Source: Cosmopolites sordidus (Eukaryota; Arthropoda; Insecta; Coleoptera; Curculionidae). From it: a DNA stretch of 64,000 bases. The translations under genes and the position numbers were made by a program. The stretch spans positions 1 through 64,000 of the forward strand of contig JARFXV010000629.1 in NCBI GenBank assembly GCA_031761425.1. The letters run 5' to 3'. Shown here piece after piece: positions 45,060 to 56,760 of the stretch. Positions within the stretch are counted from its first letter, which is position 1. Every line of letters starts with the position of its first letter. The notes beneath the pieces were generated by a model. The model had not been told where the DNA came from. It was given only the letters and a program-made list of their open reading frames with translations, and did no database searches.

Positions 45060-45712
45060 AGCAACTGGAACGTATTTTAGTAGAGCAAATGGATTTACAA
45101 AAACAAGAATGGATGTGTTTTATGATAACCTTGTGAAAGTTTATAATGAAAAAGGATTTACGGCTAACCAGATTTTTTATGTAGGTGAAACGAGGCTGCC
45201 TATTGTTTAATCCAACTATCCAAAAATTATTTCCCGTCGTGGCAAAAAGCAAATTGATGCCAGACGTCTACTGAAAGAAGGTCATTACGGTAGTCACCTG
45301 TATGAGCCCAGCCGGTATTTTTGTGCCGCTAATAATGATTTTTCCTCGAAAAAATTGAGCGATATTTTAATGAAAAACACTCCTATGGGATCAATAGGAC
45401 GAGCGTATCCTTCTGGCTGGATTCAACCACATTTGTTCACACAGTGTAACTGTCACTATGTAAAATGTAAAACCAATTGAAGCCTCACCAGTTCTTCTTT
45501 TATTAGATGACCACTTAAGTCACATGAAAATTATTGATCATATCACATGAAAATTATTGGTTATAGCTAGAGAAAATTATGTGGCCATAATATCGCTTCC
45601 ACATCATTGCACGCATACAATTCAGCCGATGGACAAATCCTTCATGGATCTCCTTAGGACCTATTACAGCGAAGAAATATGTATATGGTTGCGTGCAAAT
45701 AATAGACTATGT
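45060..45712 (+). pseudogene. Tigger/pogo-like DDE transposase, decayed
   Basis: DDE_1 superfamily transposase. Frames give VFYDNLVKVYNEKGFTANQI, FYVGETRLPIV (first catalytic block, VDET changed to VGET), PKIISRRGKKQIDARRLLKE, MGSIGRAYPSGWIQPHLFTQ, PVLLLLDDHLSHMKIID (second Asp), then ARENYVAIISLPHHCTHTIQ and PMDKSFMDLLRTYYSEEICI (third block, PLD read as PMD). A short duplication (tcacatgaaaattattg twice at 45520-45560) and frameshifts interrupt it. A mariner at 45713 ends the homology. The Gly for Asp in the first block would itself abolish activity. Confidence 0.85.
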
Positions 45713-46989
45713 CATGGGCTGAAAAGTCCCGGGCCTAACAAAGAAAACACAGTTTTTTTGGTTCAAAATTAGCTGTATTCATCAACGTAATCTCCATCAA
45801 GAGCAACGCAATCATTCCAGCGCCGCTCTAACATTTCAATACCACTTTTGTAGAATGATTTATCTTTTGCCTCAAAATAGGCCTCAGTTTCAGCGATAAC
45901 CTCTTCATTCGTGCGAAATTTCTTACCGGCGAGCATTTTTTTCAGGTCTGCGAACAGCCAGTAGTCGCTGAGAGCCAAATCTGGCGAATACGGTGGATGT
46001 GGGAGCAATTCGAAGTTCAATTCATGTAGTTTTGCCATTGTTTTGATTGACTTGTGACACGGTGCGTTGTCTTGATAAAACAAAATTTTTTTCTTTGCCA
46101 TATGCGGTCGTTTCTTTGCAATTTCGGTCTTAAAACGCTCCAATAACGCTATATAATATTCACTGTTAATGGTATTTCCTTTCTCAAGATAGTCGATGAA
46201 TATTACACCACGCACATCCCAAAATACCTAGGCCATAACCTTTCCAGCCGATTGTTGTGCTTTCGGGCGCTTTGGACGAGGTTCATCAGTTGCTGTCCAC
46301 TCAGATGACGATCATTTTGATTCCGGAGTGAAGTGATGGATCCATGTTTCATCCATTGTCACATATCGACGCAAAAATTCCGGTTTGTTACGTTAAACAC
46401 TGCTCAGAATCATCAACACGTTCTCGTTTTTGGTCAACAGTGAGCAAACGCGGCACCCACTTTGAACAAAGCTTTCTCATAGTCAAATGCTTATGCAATA
46501 TAAAGCCAACACGTTCTTTTGATATCTTTACGATGTCAGCTAACTCACGCAACTTCACTTTTCGATTATTCAAAACGATTTTGTGGATTTTGTTTATGTT
46601 TTCTGGTGTTACCGCCTCATTTGGACGTCCACTGCGTTCTGCATCATCGGTGTCTCTACGACCACGTTTGAAGTCAGCAAACCAACGTTTTATTGTCGTT
46701 TCTGATGGAGCGGAGTCCCCATAACACTTTTCAAGCCATTGCTTCGCTTGAACGGTAATTTTTCCCATCAAGAAGCAGTGTAAAATTAAAACACGAAATT
46801 GTTTTTGATCCATTGTTTTGAAAATAACAAAAGTAGCGTCACTCTTAGCACAATAACTCACAAACTAATGAATAGAATATCATGAAATTTTAACAGCTGT
46901 CTTTTGAAGGTTAGTATTAACTGAAGAAAAGGTGACTGCAATAAAACTAGCGCCATCTATGTGTTAGGCCCGGGACTTTTCAGCCCATG
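45713..46989 (-). mobile_element. DD34D mariner, near complete, with TIRs
   Basis: The left end CATGGGCTGAAAAGTCCCGG (45713 onward) and the right end ..CCGGGACTTTTCAGCCCATG (to 46989) are inverted repeats of 27 bp, identical over their length. The element sits inside the Tigger pseudogene. About 1.28 kb, the normal size. Confidence 0.92.
45769..46813 (-). pseudogene. Mariner transposase with one frameshift and two stops
   Basis: Nuclear DDD transposase of about 345 residues when complete. Start Met at 46811-46813: MDQKQFRVLILHCFLMGKIT, VQAKQWLEKCYGDSAP (first HTH), RRDTDDAERSGRPNEAVTPE (linker), VKLRELADIVKISKERVGFI (second HTH), CSKWVPRLLTVDQKRERVD. After a frameshift at about 46390, RRYVTMDETWIHHFTPESK (first Asp), a TGA, EWTATDEPRPKRPKAQQSAG, a TAG, DVRGVIFIDYLEKGNTINSE, LFYQDNAPCHKSIKTMAKLH (second Asp), HPPYSPDLALSDYWLF (third Asp) and VALDGDYVDEYS. 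Exactly 34 residues separate the second and third Asp. Few lesions, so a recent arrival. Confidence 0.93.
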
Positions 46990-47156
46990 TGAAAGAAAGA
47001 AAACACAGTTTTTTTGGTTCAAAATTAGCTTTATTCATCAACGTAATCTCCATCAAGAGCAACGCAATCATTCCAGCGCGCGTTATTTTGAAAATAACAA
47101 AAGTAGCGTCACTCTTAGCACAATAACTCACAAACTAATGAATAGAATATCATGAC
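46990..47156 (-). mobile_element. Deletion derivative of the adjacent mariner
   Basis: Repeats the first 85 bp inside the left TIR (GAAAACACAGTTTTTTTGGT, TCAACGTAATCTCCATCAAG) and joins them at about 47082 (CCAGCGCGCGTT) to the 5' region ATTTTGAAAATAACAAAAGT...GAATAGAATATCATGA. The transposase coding region between is gone. It lies head to tail with the full element. Confidence 0.88.
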
Positions 47157-47179
47157 TGCATCATAGGGCCAATAAAAAC

Positions 47180-47400
47180 GAGATAAGAGTGAGCTGGAAA
47201 AATTATAAAAGACGGCCGAGAAAAAGGTTAATTGAGGAGATTGAGGAGGGAGTAAAAAGTAAAGAAATAAAGTGGAAAAGTATAAAGTAGATGACACAGG
47301 ATAGAGAAAAAGGAATGGAGAAAAAGAAATATATGGCCGTAAAATCAGTCTAAATAAAAAGCCTTACACCAGAATGTAGATAGGTATAGGAGTAAAAAAT
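47180..47400 (+). pseudogene. LINE C-terminal fragment
   Basis: Frame reads ISWKNYKRRPRKRLIEEIEE, GVKSKEIKWKSIK, then MTQDREK.. across a stop. The RPRK+.++.+..G+....I.W..+..+.QDR..W pattern is the end of RTE/R1-like LINE proteins. Short, with no other domain. Confidence 0.6.
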
Positions 47401-48767
47401 AAGAAAAATAAAAAATAAAGAAATAAAAATAAGGAAAACATAATAAGAAAATAAAAATACTGCACGACTCTCCGCGGTGCTTTCAATTAAATATTTTTTT
47501 TTTACATTCATAAAACTTTTAAAGCGTCGTAGGCAAACAATAAAATCAGTTTTCTCCACATTCACCCTTTAAGCCACAAACGATTATAGGGCAGCACTTG
47601 ATAGGATGAACTTTAGCCGAAATCTAATACTGCCAACATGAGAACGTACAAGACAATGCACAACCAGCTTAGAGTAGATATGTGTCCCGTGACACGTAAT
47701 ACAACTCTGAGATATCCTTTGAGAAGTGTTACGTACACTTAATTAGTTTGATTACGCCCCGGAGACCTGGACCTATTGTGTAAATAGGTGGCAGGACATG
47801 GTTTGTTTGTGCAACAACGAAATAACGGAATACGTAACTCTAACGGGAAGTAAGATAAGTTAAACAAGAGCAACTTTAAACTTACACATATATATAAAAT
47901 CAATGTTATGCTGATATTCTAATTTTTGCTGCAGCGAGCAGTTTGGATCTCCATTTATACTTTTAACGTTTTTACTTTTGCTTTTCAGGTTATGTGGTTC
48001 ACAAATGAATGCTTTGTTGTCATTAAAATTTCAAAAGCATATTTTACAGCTAAATAAATAAATATAAATATTTTTTCTAATCTAATTTTTTCTAACCTGA
48101 CAACTTTTTTATTTGAAGTGATAGACTAGTACTTCCAAAGGCACAAAGTTGTAGGAAATAACTTGACTAAGAAACATTTACAAATAATGCTTTTCGGTGT
48201 TGCCAGATTTCTTCAGTAGCTACTAAAATAATATTTTTTAAAAGGCAACACCCTATTTTTTAACATAATTTGACAAATCTTAAAATTCTAAATAAAAATG
48301 TTATGTCACATTTCTTTATTGGAGTAGCCGTTTTAGAACAATTAGCAAAAACAACTAAAATAAGTTGCAGTCAGCAATAACAAAAAGAAGCCAACATAGC
48401 TTATAGTGGGCCTGGGAAATTAAACAAAAATTGTGTTTTTTGAAAGGAGCCATCGTTATTGTGCTGTCATTGTGTTATTTGAAAGATGATATATTTGAAT
48501 GTATACAAAAATAACCTTTAAATTCTGTTGCTAAGATCAGATTAAGTAATAATTAAGATTATATTAAAGGAAGGATTAAAAAAGGGAGTGCTTCTCAAAA
48601 TTAGACTGAAGTTTTATTGCACTGAATATATATATAGTACTATTTAGAAAATAGGTTTTCAAGTAGTAAAATTTCATGGATTTCTTAAAATAAACTGCGG
48701 TCATAAATATTTAAAACAAAAAATAATCGCAAGTTAAAATAAATTCGAAAATGTCATTTAAAATATA
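47401..48767. other. AT-rich spacer, nothing recognised
   Basis: Read on both strands without recognisable coding or RNA feature. Confidence 0.5.
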
Positions 48768-49950
48768 ATGTGGTCAAAAAAATAAGAGTGTTAAAGTATA
48801 TTGATAGATTTGGTTCACATTTTATCAGAAATTGGTTTTTATTGTTTGATTGGCGTGGTTAGTGTAAGTTGTCTGTATATACAAACATTTTAAAAACAAT
48901 GGGTCCTACTGTACTTTCTAGTCAGGAAGAACCTCTTCTAATTTTACAATTGCCAGAGAATGTCTTAAAAATTTATGTGTCAAACTTTGAAAAGATTTCC
49001 TTGCGTTGTTTCAAAAATATTAAAAGAAAAAAAATTAAGCAAAAACCAGTGCCAAAGCCGGAAAAGAAAAACTTCTAGTTGGGAAGATGCTCGATTAATT
49101 CGCGAAGTGTGTAAAAAAACCTTTTTTGACTTCGACGGTTGCCAAACGGGAATTACAGTTACCAATCAGTACGAGAAACATTAGGAGACGTTTACAATAA
49201 TTTAGCTATAACGGTAGAATTGCAGGAAAAGTTCCCTATTTGAATAAAAACACTCAAAACAAGGAGTTTACACGAAATAATTTAAATAGAGAACATCGCA
49301 AAATATTTTTTTTTTCCAGCGAAACTAAAATAAATATATTCGATTATGCTGGAAGAATACGTGTTCGGCGTCGAGGGAATGAACATTTGAATCCAAAAAA
49401 TACTAGTGGTTACATCAAACATGGTGGTGGCAATATTAAAATTTGGGGTTCATTTTCATTTGCCAGAGTTGGTCCAATTCGTTTAATAAAACAAACATGA
49501 CCAAAGAAATTTCTTACCGAATATCATGTTGCCTTATGCCAAAAAACATATGCCATTACGGTGGAACTTTCAGCACGGCAATCATCCCAAACACACCGCC
49601 AAAACTGTGAAAACTTGGTTGGATACCCCCAATATTGTTTGTTTATCTTGACGATCTGTCACCGGACATGAATCCTAGAGAAAATTTATGGAAAATTTTG
49701 AAGACCCGTGTAACTTTAAAGAAAACATCAAATATAAAAAAATTATCTGAAACTTTTCAAGAAATCTGATATTCCATTCTGGTTGAAGTTTGCCGCAATC
49801 TTATAGACTCCATGCCTAGACGATTTGCCGCAGTTTTGGAAAATGAAGGTTATCCAACAAAACACTGACTGATAGTAGACTGATTGTTAGTTATACTACT
49901 TTTTTTTGTGCCTGCTATTTCTAAACACTCTTATTTTTGTGACCAAGCTC
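48768..49950 (+). mobile_element. Tc1-like element with TIRs
   Basis: Left TGGTCAAAAAAATAAGAGTG and the reverse complement of the right end TTGGTCACAAAAATAAGAGT form TIRs. The element is about 1.18 kb and holds one transposase gene. Confidence 0.82.
48900..49867 (+). pseudogene. Tc1/Tc3-like transposase, frameshifted
   Basis: Frames in order: a poorly matched N-terminus from ATG 48899 (MGPTVLSSQEEPLL), SSWEDARLIREVCKKTFFDF (HTH), NREHRKIFFFSSETKINIFD (first-Asp area, here SSE for SDE), YAGRIRVRRRGNEHLNPKNT, VKHGGG seen as IKHGGGNIKIWGSFSFARVG, FQHGNHPKHTAKTVKTWLDT (second-Asp block, D changed to G in HGN), then a frameshift, ENLWKILKTRVTLKKTSNIK (final Glu block of DD34E elements) and the C-terminus VEVCRNLIDSMPRRFAAVLE ending GYPTKH. 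Loss of an acidic residue and shifts make it inactive. Confidence 0.85.
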
Positions 49951-50478
49951 TTATTTATCGAAAATTATGTATTTTGTGAAATTTAGTATACATTATTTTT
50001 TGGTTTATATTTATTTAAAGTCAGTCGATTACTTCTTTTGGTGTATATATAAACTATTCTGTTCTAGTTTATTCGTTGATACAAAATAAACTTATGATTT
50101 CTAAATACTGCTCTTTTTTTGCTTTTTATTTTGGCTTTGGCTAGTTATTAAATCGCCAATCGAAACGCTGTTGTAACTATGTGACAACCGTGAACGTAAA
50201 TTAATAGGTCTATAGTATTTAAAGTATTTTATGCTTTATTCTTTTTTTAATGCTTAACTATCACTAAACCAGTCCACACCTAACTAACTAACTAACTAAC
50301 CAACACCAACAGTAGTGGTAACCAACTAACACCAACAGTAGTGGTTGATAAATCAATTTGTTCTACCTCTTTTTTAGATTAATAACACTGGGAAACAATT
50401 TGAAAAATAATTTCTGTTGAGTTCGATATTTAAGCTGTTTTATACGTAAATTGACATGCTAATTCAAAAACTTTATTT
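49951..50478. other. Spacer with small tandem repeats
   Basis: (TAAC)n at about 50282-50301 and a 26-bp near-tandem repeat ACCAACACCAACAGTAGTGG (50302, 50326). No gene seen. Confidence 0.7.
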
Positions 50479-52419
50479 AGTTTTTTTCTATCACGTCAAG
50501 TTTTTTCTCTACAGTTGTTGCGCATCCGACTAAGCTTGGCGAATCACAGAAGTCACTACTGCTCTCCTACCGGCGAACCTTCTTTGACCTAGGAGTGGAG
50601 GCGTGAGTGACGTTGCGTCATCCAAAACTAGTTCGGTCAGATACGCATGAGATGCTAAGGTACGCGGGTCTGTGTCGCTCTGATATACGTAAGTATACAA
50701 ACATAACTACAGATTTTCGTTATGTCTGCCTCTGGTAGTTCTCGTCGTGTGTGCTTAAGTGCTTAAACAGCCTTGATTCATTTTGTTATATATTTGGCAG
50801 TTTTACCATCCCCATTCAACGGTACATTTATCAAGCAAGCCTATTTTACTCATTTTAAAGTGAAAATAGGTGACCAAGATAAATCATGGGCCCCTCAAAA
50901 AGTGTGCAAGCAGTGTGTAGAGAGTTTACGAATGTGGACGAAGAGAACACTTAATAAACTTTCGTTTGGTATACCAATGGTTTGGCGAGAGCTCAAAAAT
51001 CACTTAAGTGATTGCTACTTTTGCATAGTAAAAACATCAGGATTCAACAAGAAAAACAAACATAAAATTGAGTACCCTAGTTTACCGTCAGCTATACGCC
51101 CTGTGCCTCATTCAGCTGAAATTCCAGTGCCAGTTTTTCAAGAATTACCTTCTTTAGAAATACAAGAATGTGAATCAAGTGAAGATCGAAGTGACTCCAC
51201 CGACGAAGAATTCAAAGTTTCCAATGATTCTGTTCGTAAAGGATTCAATCAACATGAATTAAACGATTTAGCACGAGATTTGGAACTATCCAAAAAAGCA
51301 TCGGAATTATTAGCATCAAGACTGCATGAAAAAAATTGGCTTGACAAAGGAGCTAAAGTCACTTATTATCGATCCAGAGAAAGTGAATTTAGGCAGTACT
51401 TCAGAAATAATGACGGATTTGTATATTGCCAGAAAGTTGATGGTTTAATGAAATAATTGGCCATTTGTAACTATAACGCAACTGAATGGCGATTGTTTAT
51501 AGATAGCTCAAAGCGTAGCTTGAAGTGTGTTCTCCTACATAATGGAAATTTATACGGTTCAGTCCCAATAGGTCATTCAGTTTCTTTGCGTGAAGAATAT
51601 GGCGACATAAAGAAAGTCATTGACTTGTTGCAATATAACATGCACCAATGGATCATCTGTGTTGACCTTAAAATGGTCTGTTTCCTTCTTGGCCAGCAAC
51701 GCGGGTATACCCATTATCCCTGTTTTTTGTGCATGTGGGACAGCAGAGCTCGTGAAAAGCATTGGGTGCAATCGATTGCATTTTAAATCAGCCACTTGTC
51801 GACAGAAAAAACATTGTATTTCCACCTTTGCATATAAAACTAGGTCTCATGAAGCAATTTGTTAAGGCTTTGTCAATTGACGGAGACTGCTTTAAGTATA
51901 TCATTTTGGCATTCCCTAGCCTGTCATATAAAAAAATAAGAAGGCTGGTGTGTTTGACGGTCCACAGTTTCGCCAACTCGTTAAAGATGAAAATTTCACT
52001 GAAACAATGACCGAACTTGAAAGAAATGCTACTTTTAAAAATATTGTTAAATGCTTTCTTGGAAATACACGAGCCCCGAAGGGCGAGCGATTCCACCAAG
52101 ATCTAAAGGTTATGGAAGCGCGGTATCAAGGTAGATGGTATGTCAGTATGATGGCTGACTACTGTTGGAGCATCAAGCGAGAATGTCCACAAACTGAACA
52201 CTCCAGGAAAAGCTATAAGAAGATATTTTTACCAAAAAATCTCTTATTTATTTTTTGTATAAACACAATTTAACTTTTAATAATATGTTAACCTCTGTAT
52301 GAATGAAATATTCTAATCTATTTGGTCAGATCTCACCTTATTTCCTTTCGTATGTACACTTTTAAGGTAAAATGAGGGGTATGTTGTAGCTTAAAAACTT
52401 GACGTGATAGAGAAACACT
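50479..52419 (+). mobile_element. Unclassified DNA-transposon-like unit with TIRs
   Basis: The left end AGTTTTTTTCTATCACGTCA then AGTTTTT (50479-50506) pairs with the right end, reverse complement AGTGTTTCTCTATCACGTCA then AGTTTTT (52419-52393); about 26 of 28 positions agree by eye. Between them lies one decayed gene at 50722-52273. A GC-rich leader (50520-50700) could hold its promoter. No clear target duplication was found at the borders. Confidence 0.72.
50722..52273 (+). pseudogene. Cys/Asp-rich protein of an unassigned, probably transposon-borne family
   Basis: Start ATG at 50722 (MSASGSSRRVCLS). Recognisable segments: KVCKQCVESLRMW (CxxC), GIPMVWRELKNHLSDCYFCI (CxxC), a Pro/acidic linker (PSLPSAIRPVPHSAEIPVPV), FNQHELNDLARDLELSKKAS, LLASRLHEKNWL, WRLFIDSSKRSLKCVLLHNG, IGHSVSLREEYGDIKKVIDL, WIICVDLKMVCFLLGQQRGY, THYPCFLCMWDSRAREKHW (CxxC), LPPLHIKLGLMKQFVKAL-like residues, then GERFHQDLKVMEARYQGRWY and MMADYCWSIKRE. 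I recall this layout as a multicopy protein in insects but cannot name a superfamily. FIDSS, CVDLK and ERFHQD could be the acidic triad of an RNase H-like fold; that is inference. Lesions: an early shift pair at 50764-50825, TAA at 51454, shifts near 51780 and 51945, and an internal deletion near 52075. Confidence 0.7.
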
Positions 52420-52535
52420 GTGAATATGTTTAAATTCAAAGATGAAAAATTAGTCAAAAACAAGTCACAGATCCAAGTCAACAAAATTGCTGTTCCCCAG
52501 TGTAATTGCTCAGCCTCTCCAAGTGCGGATACTAA

Positions 52536-53804
<1,269 letters not shown>

Positions 53805-55677
53805 GGGTAAAATAGGGGAATGAGAGTCACTTAAGCGATAGTTGCAATAACCGCCTGATAACAAAATTTACTTATTCAGCTATAAATTAAGATCAGTTTT
53901 AATCATATTGACAATCAAGTTTAGAAATAACGACAGTTAAAAAAACGGATTTGACCCCATTGTACCAAAGTGGTGGCAATGATGGTGACCCTGTAGGTAA
54001 TCAGAGTCAAACAAAATTTAACACTTATCGCAAGCATAACCTTTGGCTGAGTTCCACCCAGTGCAGTCCTCGTGAGCCCATAGCCCACAAGAAGTACACC
54101 TGTTCCATATCTGATTGTTTTTTTTTCTGAATTCGCTTCATATTAGACATCTTTTTCCTGCATCTTCTACATCATCGTCCTCATCATCCTGGCATAAATC
54201 ATTAGTATTTACGCCTGAAACCGAAATATCGTTTGATTCCTGGAGAACTTTCCTCTTTGTTCTTTTGGCGCCCTCCTCCTGCAGTTTAGACTTCTTTCCT
54301 TGGCTCTTACCTTTCAATTAATTTTTCTTTCCCTTTGCCTTGTTTAGATTTTCTAATTTTCTTATTTTCTTTTTCTACGAGGTCTTCTTTGATTGGCATT
54401 GAAGTTAAAACTTTAGCTTCTGTCGGAGGACAGGTGCTTTCTCTGGCAACTTAATGAAATTTTGGGTTGTAAACACCTTATCTGACGTCTCTTAGGTTTG
54501 AGGTATTGTACAATATCTGGTTCAGGCACTGGTGGGTCTACTTGTTTTGGTGCCAGAAACTGATGGATCTACATGCTCTGATGTACTAGGAATCGACTTG
54601 AATGTTTTGCATTGCATTAGTAGCAGCAGCTGAAATAGATTAATCACAATTTTGAACTGCAATAGACTCAGATTGGAGAATAAGTCGCATTCTTTTTTGT
54701 AAGCTGTTTGCAGTGACCCAAAGAAAGAAATATCTAGGGACTGCATTCTATGAGACGTATGTGGTGGCAAAGACAGCATATGAATATGGTTGCGCTTGCA
54801 ATATTCGTAGACGGGAAGTAAAATGTGACTGGCATCGTCGTCTAGTATCAACAAGACAGACTGATCAAGACTCACTGATCCAACCGTTGTCTGAGAATTT
54901 GTAAAAATGAAGACTTGTTAAAGTTGTGCTTTAAATTCAATCTTTCAGCATTCCGCTTTTCATATCTGATTAGCGGTACATAAATAGAAAATATTGGCCA
55001 TCTTTTTCACCAAATTTGCTACTTTGCCTTATACTTCGGAACTAAAGATAGTATGTCGCCCAAGACGTGGTCCCAAGTTAGATTTTTTTTATATTTCTTT
55101 TGTAGGTTTGACTTGCCCATAGTTTTAGCTGCTTTTTTTATGGAATAACTTTGCTGTTCAATAAGCCGGCCAGCTTTTTCCAGACTCAGCTAGCATTTTC
55201 AGTAATTCTGACCCGAACTTTTGACATCTAGAAAAAAAAATATCAGTATAAATTATTTAGGTTATTAACTCTACAGGTACATACTTTATGACTAATTGTA
55301 ATTACCTGACTCCCATTTTTCGCAACTACACTAATGAGAAAAAAGTCAAAAATATAAAAGAATGAAATTATTATCACAATCTAAGTTACACATCACTTTT
55401 TTGAATGTCCGACTAAATAGACAAAAAGTCTTATTCAGGTATATTATGAAATTCGACACTTATCGTTTATTTTTTCTCGACGAAAATTGTCATAGGTGAG
55501 GTGCAACAACAAAATACGACTGTCACTCCGAAATGGGTGGTGGCTACCGGCGCGAATCGTTCGCAACAGGGGCGGGGCACAGAGCGGGGTTTTAACACCA
55601 CTCTCCGATGTGTAATTTTGTAAATATGTGGGTGACTACCACTACCCGCTGACTCCCATTACCCTCTTTTACGTTAC
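53805..55677 (-). mobile_element. Tigger/pogo-type element with TIRs, internally deleted
   Basis: Left GGGTAAAATAGGGGAATGAG then AGTCA and the reverse complement of the right end GTAAAAGAGGGTAATGGGAG then TCA are TIRs. The gene runs on the minus strand. A GC-rich patch lies at 55540-55600 on the 5' side. Confidence 0.75.
54018..55230 (-). pseudogene. Tigger/pogo transposase with C-terminal Cys/His zinc-finger-like end
   Basis: Minus strand. An N-terminal piece at 55150-55080 reads YSIKKAAKTMGKSNLQKKY-like residues (psq/CENP-B-type HTH). The middle is deleted. Then LDQSVLLILDDDASHILLPV (second catalytic block; the usual LDGH/LDDH His is Asp), YEYCKRNHIHMLSLPPHTSH, RMQSLDISFFGSLQTAYKKE (third block) over a 117-codon frame. 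The C-terminal tail is acidic and Ser-rich (SNDISVSGVNTNDLCQDDED), then WNRCTSCGLWAHEDCTGWNS with YACDKC and stop at 54018: a C-x2-C-x4-AH-x2-C..C-x2-C pattern like the terminal finger of this transposase group. Frameshifts and stops elsewhere. Confidence 0.8.
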
Positions 55678-56640
55678 TAGTACGTATTATGTCATCACAA
55701 ACAATTATGGCGATGAAAGCCCGAATATATCATTGATAATGTAACGTTACTTATTATGCGAAAATTCCACCATCCACCTTTTCCACTGGAAAAATTTTTG
55801 TAGTGTGACAAATAGTGACATTGAAATTGATGTTTGTACATACTCTACAAATTGAAACAATCTTTTCTTTTTTTCATTATAAAATGTAAGCAAAATCAAA
55901 TAGGAAATTTAGTAGCAATAAACAAGCGTATACGAGTCAGTGTTGTAAATAAAATCAAAGTAGGTGTGGTGGCTGTGGCTCGAAAAAGCTAGATTATAAA
56001 AGAAAGAAAATGAGACGTTTAAATGGAAAAATATGTTATTTGTAAAGGTAGAGGGGTTTAGTTTGAACAAAATTGCGTGTATAAAGGCATAGTAGAGAAA
56101 GCAGAAAAGATGTGACTTTCAAAACATTACATGTTGAAAATAGCTTTTGAGGCTTTTTACTAAAATTAAATTTTTCTTTATAAGGAAACAAAACGGTAGA
56201 ATGACATACAATGAAAAAATATTATCCAATGTTCATTGATATTTTATTTTGACCAATCAACTACTTTCCAAATTATTTTAGAATAACACAAGTCGACATG
56301 ATTGGGAACATTGATGAGAATGCTCGTTTTGCGTTTCATTTAGGAAGTTATTAAAACACCTTTTCACAGAAATGGCCTAGCACGTCCCATTTTCAAGTTT
56401 CTGCTTTTCCTTTATATCATGGTATATTTGAAGTTACTGAAGTTACTGAAGTACTTGACTTCGGACTGCATAATGTAGAAATTACCACAAGACCGTCGAG
56501 GTACACAGTATTCTACGAACCTTTAAGGGCAGTTTTTTTGCTTTCTATGGTTTAGTTTATTTATGTCTCGTTTACAGTAGAGTCAAGTGTTTAAGTCGAT
56601 TTTATAGAAAATGGCAAATTCTAGTCGCCAATTTTGCAAA
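55678..56640. other. AT-rich spacer, nothing recognised
   Basis: No coding homology seen. Confidence 0.5.
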
Positions 56641-56655
56641 AATTCAGTTGATGAG

Positions 56656-56656
<1 letters not shown>

Positions 56657-56716
<60 letters not shown>
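56657..56716. repeat. (TA)n tract
   Basis: Dinucleotide run of 60 bp beside a mariner end. Confidence 0.97.
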
Positions 56717-56719
<3 letters not shown>

Positions 56720-56732
56720 AGTTGGGAGATTG

Positions 56733-56760
56733 GGAGTTCGGACACACTAAAAAATTCACC
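56733..56760 (-). repeat. Solitary DD41D mariner terminal repeat
   Basis: GAGTTCGGACACACTAAAAA followed by ATTCACCC matches the right ends at 26146 and 21880. No partner end or transposase was found nearby. Confidence 0.8.

Noticed and set aside
50722..52273. Intact host gene
   Set aside because: Several frameshifts, a TAA at 51454 and an internal deletion, plus TIRs around it, argue for a dead transposon-borne gene.
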